DNA from: CAYMLQ01 sp964390795
GTDB taxonomy: Bacteria; Verrucomicrobiota; Kiritimatiellia; RFP12; UBA1067
Assembly: GCA_964390795.1 (NCBI GenBank)
Contig: CAYMLQ010000119.1
Location: 1-14,085, forward strand
Reading direction: 5' to 3'
DNA length: 14,085 nt
Shown: in pieces, positions 7,392 to 14,085 of the stretch
Layout of the letters: every line of letters starts with the position of its first letter
How positions within the stretch are numbered: position 1 is the first letter of the stretch
Program-made: the position numbers and the translations under genes
Notes under the pieces: model-generated
What the model saw: the letters and a program-made list of their open reading frames with translations, nothing else
What the model was told of the DNA's origin: nothing
Database searches by the model: none

Positions 7392-10300
7392 TTAATGCAC
7401 CGAGAACAGTGTTCCCTTCGCGGGCGAAAGGATGCTGCCTGTGCCAGAAACGAACTCCGGATGCGTTGTCGCGTCGATGACGCCAGCAACGACGTGTCCG
7501 GCGTACCGCACGTCTTTCACCGTGATCTGTCCCTCGAAGTCCAACGCCAGCGCCGCACCTGCCGCAATGTCCAGCGCCGTGGTCTCGGGGAAGCGGCCGG
7601 CCAGTGCCTTGCGCGGACGCGGCGGATGCGCGGGCACAAGCTCGATTTGGTCAAACATCGACACCGACGGAACCGAATAGCTCTGGAGCCCTTGGAACTT
7701 GAGCACATAGGGCAACCCCGCTTCGACCGGCGGCAGCGGCAGTTCATACCTCCGCATGTCACCGCCTACGTTGAACACGCTTCCCAAGCTCTGTCCCCCG
7801 AACAGCACCTCGAAATCGTGGAATTGCTGCACTGGATATGACGACCGCGTTTTCGTCAGGAAGCGCAGCGCGTACGCCCCACTCTCCGCGAAGATCACGG
7901 CCTGCGAGAACGAATGCGTCATAGACATGTAGCCCAGATAGTTTCCGTAGGGCACGGTCTCGCCCCAGGCGTTGACATTGGAGTACACGCCCGCCAGCGA
8001 GCTGCATGCCCAGTTGGTTGTTACCAGCGGATTGATCGTGGTGACTTGTTCGAACCCGCCGTTTTGGAGCGCGTCCACGGACTCGTCCGCGCCGATCCGC
8101 TCAATCAATACATCGTCGATCAACGACGCCTGATTGGTCGCACCCGTGCCCACGAAGGCCACCTCCAACTCGGCATCAGTCGCCACCGGCGGTAGCGTCA
8201 GCTCATAGCGCCGGAGCGCCGTGTCGGTCGTCTGGAACGGGCGCACCAGTTTGCCGTCAAACAGCACATTGAACGTGTGATTCACCAGCCCGACGCGCGC
8301 GGCCGCCGCGAAACTCAGCCGGTAGACGCCCGAGGTCGGGAAGGTCACGACCTGCCGAACGCTGCCGGTCACCGGCAGGACGGCGGCGGCGATGCCTTCT
8401 GGCATGCGCTGCGGCATGGAACGCGCGTTGTTTAGTGACTGAATGCGCCCGATTCCCGCCAGTCCGCCGAACGTCCAGCCGGTTCCAGCCGGCTCATTGG
8501 TCACGACCGCAGCCTCGAACAGCTCGACGGGACCCTCGAAGCTCGCGTTTGTCACCGTCGCAAGGACAGGCGCCTCTTCGCAAGGGCGCTCCGAGCTGAT
8601 TCTGATGTCATCGACAAAGGCGACGCGGGCGAAATCCGTGGACGTTAACCCGACCCCCTCGAAGCCGATGGTATGCGTGCCAGCCGTCAGGTACGGCAGG
8701 CGTATCACTTGTTTCCAGAACTCGGTCGACAGCGTAATGACCTTTCGGATCGTTACGCCGTCAAGCCGAATCTCGACATGCCGGTTCAAGTTGCCGGCGC
8801 GTGCGGCTGCTTCAAAGGAGAGACGATAAAAACCGGCCCCAGGCACAGAGAAACTTGTTTCCACCCGGCCGCGGTTGATGTACAGCACTGCGTGCCCATC
8901 CGGAGCCAAGTCCGTTGTAATCACTTGACCCGAGCGCGGGTAATCGAATGCCACGCCAACAAGAAAATTGCCGCTTGAATATGCCGAACGGTTAAAGGTC
9001 CATCCGTTGGTGGTAAAAGGCGGTTGAGACGCGTTCGCTGTGAAGTTGACGTAAGCGGCGGTCGTCCCGTTGGTGAACGCCTCCAGGCTCGGCTCGTTCA
9101 CAGCGGCATTCGATACCGGCACGGCAGCAGCCACGCGCGGTGTGGCCAAGCGCAGCGTACCTTCCGCCACCGCGATCTTCGTTACCGCATCTGCCACAGA
9201 GGCTACGGCAAGCGCATTGCTGCCTGTCTTGAGCACCTCACCTGCGCTCCCCCCCATTGTCCGGTTAACACTCAGGCCTTGCGAGTTTATCGTCTGACCG
9301 CCCTCTGCCAACGCGAACAGGAACGGTTCTCCAGCGACGACCAGGTTTCCCTCTTGCAACCGCACCGTGCCATCGAACGTGTCCGTGCCGCCATTCTTGA
9401 GCACCAGCGTCCCCGTCCCGCTCTTGCTGATAACGCCGTCTCCCGACACCGCTACCTGCGCATCATTTGTGCCTAGCGCGAGATCCAACGTGCTGGCGTT
9501 GGCCAAGCGGAGCGCGCCGAGCGACGACTCGCCGCTCCGGCTGAACCACTTGTGCCACAGATAATCCTGAACCTGCAAGCGCTCGGCTTCGGTCAGCTCG
9601 GCCGTGAAGAACAAGCCCTCGCAAATCCGCGACCCTCCGGAATAACCGGGATAAGAGCGATCATTGGCGAAATTGCTGGCCTTGGCGGTCTGAAGCGTGA
9701 AGGTCTCGATCAGATGATAGGCCTTGTCAAAGATCTGAATATTCCGCCCATCACGCATCTGCCTGTCCAGATAGTTGATGCCGTCATCCGCAGTCACATT
9801 ACTGTTGTTGTCTGGCGAAAGCCATAAACTTGCTAATCCTCCGGCGAAGGGTGCGCTCGGCGTAGGCAGTCTGGCCGCATTCTGGATCAAGGTGATTCTT
9901 CCACCGGCTGAGCCGTTGTGCGAGCCGAAAACGATGAACACCGCACGGAGATCCAGCGTTTTCGCCACCCCGTTCGTGCCCGCCCAGAAAAGCCAGCGCG
10001 AGTTCTCGTTGGTGAGATGATTCGCCCCCCAGGAACCGAAGTCCAGATACTTCTGGCCGCCCAGTCCCGCGTCGGCGACGACCGCCGGCTGGCGCGCGGT
10101 CTCGGCGTTCGTCGCCATCATATAGCTGTAGGGTCCGTCCACAGAAGCCTCGCGCGCATCATGCCAGCGCGACACAATCCCGCCTCCGTCCGCAACCACG
10201 TTGGTATTGGCGTCCACCCAGAAGGCCGCCTTCTGCCGCAGCGCGGCTGGGAGCGCGGACGGCACGAACGCGTTGGTCAGCGAGACCGCCACACCGCCCT

Positions 10301-10529
10301 CCAACACCACCAGTTCCGCCCGCGTCATGCGCGGGTTCTGAAGCGTCAGCGTGCCCGCGCCGGTCTTGCGCACGACGTTGTCGATGAGCGGACGCTCGAA
10401 CACGGAGGCATTCGTCACCGACTGATAGAAGTCGTCCTGCGACACCGTGAAAAACGGCGTCTGCGCCCGCACGGACACCGCCATGCAGAATATTGCTCCA
10501 TAAAGGAACAGAATCGAACGAACGTTCAT
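7392..10529 (-). CDS. Secreted PATR/LamG-like protein with three tandem galactose-binding-like modules (1045 aa)
   Basis: This is an exported, probably glycan-binding surface protein; no catalytic motif was recognised. AGGAG at 10542-10538 lies 8 bases before the ATG, and residues 1-22 are a signal peptide (MNVRSILFLYGAIFCMAV, ending VRA before QTP). A PATR-like unit begins at once (KTGAGTLTLQN, 55-65). Residues about 94-332 look like a LamG-type module: FWVDAN (103-108), GIVSRWHDAR (117-126), and the closing AERLQVQDYLWHKW (315-328). A second PATR unit follows (SKSGTGTLVLKNG, 368-380). Three similar beta-sandwich modules come next, at about 478-646, 659-812 and 820-965. Each starts with an NxSFEG/NGGFEQ-like motif, has a YRLSF-type central strand, and ends in a DD or FD strand (VDDIRI, IDDVLI, FDQIEL), as in galactose-binding-like domains. 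The C-terminal 70 residues look like the last turn of a PATR beta-helix. No beta-barrel, sortase motif or C-terminal membrane helix is seen. It sits between the sugar isomerase and the giant esterase, which suggests a partner role in substrate binding or surface display. Confidence 0.85.
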   Translation of the reverse strand: MNVRSILFLYGAIFCMAVSVRAQTPFFTVSQDDFYQSVTNASVFERPLIDNVVRKTGAGTLTLQNPRMTRAELVVLEGGVAVSLTNAFVPSALPAALRQKAAFWVDANTNVVADGGGIVSRWHDAREASVDGPYSYMMATNAETARQPAVVADAGLGGQKYLDFGSWGANHLTNENSRWLFWAGTNGVAKTLDLRAVFIVFGSHNGSAGGRITLIQNAARLPTPSAPFAGGLASLWLSPDNNSNVTADDGINYLDRQMRDGRNIQIFDKAYHLIETFTLQTAKASNFANDRSYPGYSGGSRICEGLFFTAELTEAERLQVQDYLWHKWFSRSGESSLGALRLANASTLDLALGTNDAQVAVSGDGVISKSGTGTLVLKNGGTDTFDGTVRLQEGNLVVAGEPFLFALAEGGQTINSQGLSVNRTMGGSAGEVLKTGSNALAVASVADAVTKIAVAEGTLRLATPRVAAAVPVSNAAVNEPSLEAFTNGTTAAYVNFTANASQPPFTTNGWTFNRSAYSSGNFLVGVAFDYPRSGQVITTDLAPDGHAVLYINRGRVETSFSVPGAGFYRLSFEAAARAGNLNRHVEIRLDGVTIRKVITLSTEFWKQVIRLPYLTAGTHTIGFEGVGLTSTDFARVAFVDDIRISSERPCEEAPVLATVTNASFEGPVELFEAAVVTNEPAGTGWTFGGLAGIGRIQSLNNARSMPQRMPEGIAAAVLPVTGSVRQVVTFPTSGVYRLSFAAAARVGLVNHTFNVLFDGKLVRPFQTTDTALRRYELTLPPVATDAELEVAFVGTGATNQASLIDDVLIERIGADESVDALQNGGFEQVTTINPLVTTNWACSSLAGVYSNVNAWGETVPYGNYLGYMSMTHSFSQAVIFAESGAYALRFLTKTRSSYPVQQFHDFEVLFGGQSLGSVFNVGGDMRRYELPLPPVEAGLPYVLKFQGLQSYSVPSVSMFDQIELVPAHPPRPRKALAGRFPETTALDIAAGAALALDFEGQITVKDVRYAGHVVAGVIDATTHPEFVSGTGSILSPAKGTLFSVH

Positions 10530-10537
10530 CGCTTACT

Positions 10538-10542
10538 CTCCT
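10538..10542 (-). promoter_or_regulatory. Shine-Dalgarno of the 1045-residue PATR protein
   Basis: The minus strand reads AGGAG at 10542-10538, eight bases before the ATG at 10529. It is a near-ideal site and supports this start. The 69-base gap to the isomerase stop contains no T-rich terminator, so the two genes probably share a transcript. Confidence 0.65.
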
Positions 10543-10598
10543 GTACGGGTTGCGCTTCAATGGAATCGAGTGACCCGAATGATTCGAGCGAATCGATA

Positions 10599-12056
10599 TC
10601 AAGCGGCAGGCGTGACAACGACCGCCTCGATGCCGAGCACTTTGGCGATTTTTACGAGGCTGTCGGCATGGTGCCCCACGCCCAGCGCGAAGTGGTGCGT
10701 CGGGCCCTGCTCGACCCACTTCAGCAGAAAGGTGCGCACATCCGGCTTGAACTTGCCATGCGTGTTGGTGTTACCCGTCGGCGGGATCGGCCCGGCCATG
10801 GATTCGCCCTCGGCGATCACGAACTTCATCTTGCCGTCGGCCTTGACGCCGATCGAGAGCATCGTGATCGGCCCCTCCTTGATGTTGAACTCCACGCCCG
10901 CTCCTTTGCCGGGCTTGCCATGGTACGTCTTGAGCGAGCGCAGGACAGGCTTGCGCGAGGCGATGTTCAGGTGATGCGGCCCGTCGTGGCCGACGAGCAC
11001 CGAGTCACGCTCGAAATCCACCGGGTGGAACTCCGCGAAGCTGCCGCCGATGTCCAGCCGGTCCAGGATCATCATCGCGACGCAGTTCTTGAGGTCGTAC
11101 TCCCCGCACATCGGGAAGCCCGCGCCGGTCAGCAGCGAGTTGCCCACGATCAGGTTCGTCACCAGCTCGCGCATCGGCGTCTCGGGCAGCGCCTCGTAAT
11201 AGTAGGCCAGCCCGTCCAAATTGCGCGCGACGGTAAACTTATCGAGCGCAACAGCCGCCTTGGCGGCGATCTCGAGATCGTGGTCCGTCAGCTTGGTTGT
11301 CAGCGGGTCCGAGACCGGGTCGGGCGTGTCGAAGAAGCCGAGGATCACCTTTTTCTTGGCCTCGACCGCTGCCTTGTCCTCCTGCTGGTAGAACTTCAGG
11401 ATCTCGTCCGGCTCGCACAGCGCCACGTGGCAGCCGAACGCCGCCGTAACGGCTGTCGGGTCGACGTGCATGTCGTACATCGACTCCAGCACGTGCCCCA
11501 TCAGTCCGATGCGTGCGCGGCGCAGGTCATGCAGCACCTTGGCGATCTGGCACCAGCGCGCCAGCTCCTTGTCCGCGACCGAATCGCCTTCGCGCACGCC
11601 GAGGATCACGTCAGCCACGGGCTTGCCCATGCGGATCGCCACGCCGGTGAACTCGGGGACGGAGCAGAAATCGTCGTTGCACAACTGCGTGTAGGTCTTG
11701 GCGGTCGCATACGGCATCGCCTTGAGCGGCTGCAGCGCAACCAGCACGATGGGCACGTTCAGTTCGCGCGCGATCACGCCGAAGGTCGACGAGGTCGCGT
11801 ACGTCACCATGTCGATGAAGAGCACGTCGAGATCGGCGGCCTTCATTTTCGGCAGCGCGTCATAGGCGTCCTGTGCCTTGTCGAGGATGCCGAAGGTCAC
11901 GGTCTCTACGCCGTTGGACTGCACCTTCTTGTCGAGCTGGGCCATCTTGCCCTTCAGTTCGTCCAGCAGGCCGTCAAACTGCCCCCAGTAGGTATGATGC
12001 CCGACGCCCACGATGCCGACTTTCGCAGTCAGCGGTTTTCTTCTTTCAATGCGCAC
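10599..12056 (-). CDS. L-arabinose/L-fucose isomerase family protein (AraA-like aldose isomerase, 485 aa)
   Basis: A cytoplasmic enzyme expected to interconvert an aldose and a ketose using a divalent metal. Its length is close to bacterial AraA (about 500 residues). Compared from memory with E. coli AraA, the four metal ligands have matching positions: CGEYDLKN (Glu319) for EGDWK, GGSFAEFHP (Glu342) for GTSFMEDY, VLVGHDGP (His357) for VLGSHMLE, and PTHHFAL (His454/455) for GAHHTVF. The spacings (23, 15 and about 98 residues) are close to those of AraA (27, 17 and 100). The C-terminal ADSLVKIAKVLGIEAVVV also matches the AraA end region. The N-terminal substrate-loop motif differs: GVGHHTYWG replaces the usual GSQHLYG, so the sugar may not be L-arabinose. 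Translation starts at GTG (12056). AAGGA at 12070-12066 lies nine bases upstream and overlaps the symporter TAA, which suggests translational coupling. The family call is strong, the substrate open. Confidence 0.85.
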   Translation of the reverse strand: MRIERRKPLTAKVGIVGVGHHTYWGQFDGLLDELKGKMAQLDKKVQSNGVETVTFGILDKAQDAYDALPKMKAADLDVLFIDMVTYATSSTFGVIARELNVPIVLVALQPLKAMPYATAKTYTQLCNDDFCSVPEFTGVAIRMGKPVADVILGVREGDSVADKELARWCQIAKVLHDLRRARIGLMGHVLESMYDMHVDPTAVTAAFGCHVALCEPDEILKFYQQEDKAAVEAKKKVILGFFDTPDPVSDPLTTKLTDHDLEIAAKAAVALDKFTVARNLDGLAYYYEALPETPMRELVTNLIVGNSLLTGAGFPMCGEYDLKNCVAMMILDRLDIGGSFAEFHPVDFERDSVLVGHDGPHHLNIASRKPVLRSLKTYHGKPGKGAGVEFNIKEGPITMLSIGVKADGKMKFVIAEGESMAGPIPPTGNTNTHGKFKPDVRTFLLKWVEQGPTHHFALGVGHHADSLVKIAKVLGIEAVVVTPAA

Positions 12057-12065
12057 GATGTGTTT

Positions 12066-12070
12066 TCCTT
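12066..12070 (-). promoter_or_regulatory. Shine-Dalgarno overlapping the symporter stop, fixing a GTG start
   Basis: AAGGA (minus strand, 12070-12066) shares two bases with the symporter stop TAA (12071-12069) and stands nine bases from the GTG at 12056. No ATG in this frame is closer to it. The overlap makes coupled translation of symporter and isomerase likely. Confidence 0.65.
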
Positions 12071-13589
12071 AGGTTGATGAGGACGCCCGACTCCCGGCGC
12101 TAGACGCCGGAATATCGGTATGATTCAAGAAGAGACCGCGCCGCTGTGCCGGAGTGGGCGGCGGGAAGAACCCGCTCGCCAGCCGGCCGACCAGCAGCGT
12201 CGGCGTAAAAGCGAAGGCCCCGCTCCACCACGCGGGAATGGAGGGGCTGGCCATCACGAACGCGATGCCCGCCGCGCCGGCCAACAGCCCGCAGACGGCG
12301 CCGCCGGTGTTGGCGCGGGCGAAGGCCATGCCGAGCACGTAGACGCCCAGCAGCAGCCCGAGGAAGGTGCTGGCCACCGCCGTGATCTGGTCGATGAAAT
12401 TCTTGCCGATGTAAGGGGCGAGCAGCGCCGCGCCGATCACGCCCAGGCCGATCACGCAGGTCAGCAGGCGGTTAGTCCACGCGGAGGTCTGGCGACGACC
12501 GAGCAGGTCAAAGGTCAACACCGAGGCGATGCTGTTCATGCCGCCCTCCAGCGTGCTCACGGCGGCAGCCAGCAGGCCGATACACATCAGTCCGACGATG
12601 CCGGGAACGTGTAGGTCATGCACAATGAAGTGCGGCAGGATCTGGTCCTGACTGGCCATGACGGGCATTGCTCCAGTCTTCTGCGTGTAGTAGACGAACA
12701 TGACCGTGCCGGTCAGCATGAAGAGGAAGTAGACGGCGGTCGCGACAACCGCGTTGAGCGTCAGCGCGCGGTGCAGCTCCTTAGGGCCGGACATGCTGAG
12801 ATAGCGCTGCACGGTCACCTGCGAGGTGGTGTAGCCAGGCAGGTAGACGAAGAGCGTGAGCGCGAGCACCCACCAGATGCTGGTCTGCCCCTTCCAGCCA
12901 GCCGACAAGTCCGCGAGGTTGAACTTGGCGTGGGCCCGGCCCGTCTCGATGACGGCCGCAAGGCCGCCGTCGACGCGGCTGATCGCCAGCAGCAGGATCA
13001 CGATCACGCAGCCGCCGAGCGTGATTGCTTGGAGCACGTCGAGCCAGATGATGCCCTTGAGACCGCCCGAGCCGGCGTAGAGAATTGAAACCGCGCCGAT
13101 ACCCACCAGCGTGAGCACGAACTGGGGCTGGCTCAGGCCGATGATGGCGTCGAGGATCAGAACCAGAGTATACAGCATGCTGCCCAGCCAGCCGAAGGCG
13201 TAACCGAAAAAGAGAAGCGCCCCCAGGCGGCGCAGCCCTGGATGGAAGCGGATCGACAGGTATTCGTAGACGCTGCGCAAGCCGAGCCTCGTGTAGAGCG
13301 GCACGAAGACGAACCAGAGCAGCGGCGTGATGAAAAGCGGGATCAGCAGCAGAACCGACAGCAGGCCCCAGTTGCGGTACGCGCCTTCGCGCGGCAGCAT
13401 CACGAACGCGGCGGCGCTGAAAGCCGCCGCAAAGATCGAGAGCCCCACCGCGAAACCGTTCATCTCATTGCCGCCGGTGAAATAGTCATCGGCGTTCTTC
13501 TGCCGCCGCGCCGCCACCCAAGCCAGCACAGCCGTAAGCGCCACATAGACCGCCACGATCACCCAATCCGTCAGACCGATTCCTGTCAT
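12069..13589 (-). CDS. Sodium:solute symporter family (SSS) transporter, about 506 aa
   Basis: An inner-membrane secondary transporter that should bring a sugar or other small solute into the cell with sodium. Many hydrophobic helices are seen, about 13-14, beginning with TDWVIVAVYVALTAVLAWV (7-25). Family motifs are present: RRQKNADDYFTGG after helix 1 (28-40), GGLKGIIWLDVLQ (175-187), SQVTVQRYLSMSGPKE (256-271) and STLEGGMNSIASV (345-357), the last resembling the Ser/Asn-rich sodium-site helix of this family. The frame is open to 13703, but the candidate promoter start point near 13626 lies inside that extension. Two in-frame ATGs remain, 13607 and 13589. I chose 13589 because GGGAG (13605-13601) lies eleven bases before it and the first helix follows directly, but 13607 (512 residues) is possible. 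As first gene of the minus-strand cluster and coupled to the isomerase, it most likely carries the isomerase substrate. The family is certain, the solute is not. Confidence 0.9.
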   Translation of the reverse strand: MTGIGLTDWVIVAVYVALTAVLAWVAARRQKNADDYFTGGNEMNGFAVGLSIFAAAFSAAAFVMLPREGAYRNWGLLSVLLLIPLFITPLLWFVFVPLYTRLGLRSVYEYLSIRFHPGLRRLGALLFFGYAFGWLGSMLYTLVLILDAIIGLSQPQFVLTLVGIGAVSILYAGSGGLKGIIWLDVLQAITLGGCVIVILLLAISRVDGGLAAVIETGRAHAKFNLADLSAGWKGQTSIWWVLALTLFVYLPGYTTSQVTVQRYLSMSGPKELHRALTLNAVVATAVYFLFMLTGTVMFVYYTQKTGAMPVMASQDQILPHFIVHDLHVPGIVGLMCIGLLAAAVSTLEGGMNSIASVLTFDLLGRRQTSAWTNRLLTCVIGLGVIGAALLAPYIGKNFIDQITAVASTFLGLLLGVYVLGMAFARANTGGAVCGLLAGAAGIAFVMASPSIPAWWSGAFAFTPTLLVGRLASGFFPPPTPAQRRGLFLNHTDIPASSAGSRASSST

Positions 13590-13632
13590 TGTGAATATAA
13601 CTCCCATGGTTGATGGTTGCCCCAACGCACTT

Positions 13633-13661
13633 ATCTTAGAGGCGTCAGCCCATCCTGTCGA
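13633..13661 (-). promoter_or_regulatory. Sigma-70-type promoter candidate for the minus-strand cluster
   Basis: The minus strand reads TCGACA (13661-13656), then 17 bases, then TAAGAT (13638-13633). This is one mismatch from the -35 consensus and two from the -10 consensus, with ideal spacing. Transcription would begin near 13626, giving a leader of about 19 or 37 bases before the two candidate symporter ATGs. It also argues against the longer symporter frame that starts at 13703. Confidence 0.55.
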
Positions 13662-13667
13662 TAGGTG

Positions 13668-13700
13668 TTTTGCGTATCTTTTTTCGACTTTTTGCGCAAA
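13668..13700. promoter_or_regulatory. Candidate operator: TTTGCGCAAA palindrome and TTTTGCG direct repeat
   Basis: A perfect 10-base palindrome, TTTGCGCAAA, lies at 13691-13700, about 30 bases upstream of the minus-strand -35 box and about 36 bases upstream of the plus-strand -10 candidate. Its central CG fits LacI-family operators. The half-site TTTTGCG also occurs twice in the same direction, at 13668-13674 and 13690-13696. The 22-base spacing is close to two helical turns, as in AraC-type sites. No regulator gene is in the window, so either reading is inference. Confidence 0.4.
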
Positions 13701-13735
13701 CAACTTTGGGGGATGTCGGCGACAGAATTATTCGC

Positions 13736-13741
13736 TACAAT
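13736..13741 (+). promoter_or_regulatory. Weak plus-strand -10 candidate for the divergent esterase gene
   Basis: TACAAT at 13736-13741 is one mismatch from the -10 consensus and lies 85 bases before the plus-strand ATG. No acceptable -35 box is seen 16-18 bases upstream (TGTCGG is the nearest). If real, it would probably need an activator bound nearby, perhaps at the repeats just upstream. Confidence 0.3.
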
Positions 13742-13825
13742 GCAACACCGTGTGAAGCCATAAAGATCGGCGGCGAAGCGAAGCAACGCCGTGGCGCTCA
13801 CGGAAAAAATGAAGGAAGCGATGCG

Positions 13826-14085
13826 ATGAAAAAACAGTTGGTTCTTGGTTGTTGGTTACTGGTCGCCGTTCTGACGTTCGCCGGGGAGCGGGTCGCGCTG
13901 TGGCCGGAAGGAAAGATCCCGGATTTCCAGACCCCTCAGATCGCGGCGACCACCCAGGAGGCGAAAGCGCCGGGCTTCAAGGCGGCTGAACATGCGATGC
14001 CGTATCTCGACTGGTACGAGGCACCGGCGGCGAAAAACGGCGGCTGCATGTTGCTCATTTCCGGCGGCGGTTATCAGAGTTGCTG
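13826..14085 (+). CDS. Secreted alpha/beta-hydrolase (acetyl-esterase-like), N-terminal part only
   Basis: An ATG at 13826 is preceded by AAGGA at 13812-13816 with nine bases between. The frame then runs 86 codons to the right edge without a stop. Residues 1-19 are a signal peptide (MKKQLVLGCWLLVAVLTFA before GERV). The mature start contains VALWPEGKIPDF, then a stretch including AKAPGFK and MPYLDWYEAP. CMLLISGGGYQSC comes at the very edge. The last matches the first core strand and Gly-rich oxyanion-hole motif (GGGY) of alpha/beta-hydrolases such as acetyl-xylan and related carbohydrate esterases and prolyl-oligopeptidase-like enzymes. The nucleophile serine would lie beyond the window. It is transcribed divergently from the symporter cluster and probably shares its control region, which fits removal of acyl groups from the same polysaccharide. 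The hydrolase fold is likely; esterase activity is inferred. Confidence 0.75.
   Translation, partial: MKKQLVLGCWLLVAVLTFAGERVALWPEGKIPDFQTPQIAATTQEAKAPGFKAAEHAMPYLDWYEAPAAKNGGCMLLISGGGYQSC

Noticed and set aside
7286..7489. Upstream extension of the giant esterase frame by 68 codons
   Set aside because: It overlaps the upstream gene and the clover palindrome, encodes an Arg/Cys-rich segment, and would bury the signal peptide that starts at 7285.
10560..10596. Repeated AATCGA/ATTCGA motifs in the gap between isomerase and PATR gene
   Set aside because: The copies are short and irregularly spaced, and the best stem (GATTCG/CGAATC with a two-base loop) is sterically poor; chance is a sufficient explanation.
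9918..12077. Long plus-strand open frame (719 codons) antisense to the isomerase and the PATR protein
   Set aside because: It is rich in Arg, His, Gln and Val with no recognisable domain, spans two clear minus-strand genes and their gap, and is what GC-rich codon bias produces on the opposite strand.
13590..13703. Upstream extension of the symporter frame to 13703
   Set aside because: The first helix and GGGAG-preceded ATG are at 13589, the extra residues are not membrane-like, and the promoter candidate lies within the extension.
13789..13809. Hairpin CCGTG/CACGG followed by six A in the plus-strand leader, considered as a terminator
   Set aside because: The run is A on the plus strand and would precede the hairpin as T on the minus strand, so it fits an intrinsic terminator in neither direction; the stem is only five base pairs.

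Overview
The window looks like a carbohydrate-processing locus from a GC-rich bacterium of the PVC group, most likely Kiritimatiellota, Lentisphaerota or a relative in Verrucomicrobiota. This is inferred from gene content: very large secreted proteins with autotransporter-associated beta-strand (PATR) repeats, LamG modules, galactose-binding-like modules, several esterases, a sodium/solute symporter and an arabinose-isomerase-like enzyme. No rRNA or other marker is present, so the taxonomic call is an inference.

Layout. Five genes lie head to tail on the minus strand and fill almost the whole window. In transcription order they are: a sodium/solute symporter (13589-12069); an AraA-like sugar isomerase (12056-10599, GTG start, only 12 bases after the symporter stop); a 1045-residue secreted PATR/LamG-like protein with three galactose-binding-like modules (10529-7392); a 2153-residue secreted protein fusing an alpha/beta-hydrolase, a LamG domain, an SGNH esterase and a long PATR region (7285-824); and a LamG protein that runs off the left edge (725-1). 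The gaps are 12, 69, 106 and 98 bases. The last two hold strong stem-loop structures, including a compact clover-shaped element at 7337-7386. On the plus strand a divergent gene starts at 13826 and runs off the right edge; its N-terminus looks like a secreted alpha/beta-hydrolase (acetyl-esterase type).

The 218-base space between the divergent starts (13608-13825) is the control region. It holds a good minus-strand promoter candidate (TCGACA, 17 bases, TAAGAT), a weaker plus-strand -10 box, a perfect TTTGCGCAAA palindrome and a direct repeat of TTTTGCG spaced 22 bases. These could be sites for a LacI-type or AraC-type sugar regulator, which is not encoded here.

Working model (inference): secreted esterases remove acyl groups from a plant or algal polysaccharide, the LamG, galactose-binding-like and PATR regions bind or display on glycan surfaces, the symporter takes up the released sugar with sodium, and the isomerase converts an aldose to a ketose. 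The substrate cannot be read from the sequence. Arabinose, fucose or another aldose are all possible, and the AraA substrate-loop motif is altered. No glycoside hydrolase, polysaccharide lyase, kinase, sulfatase, RNA gene, CRISPR array or transposase was seen.
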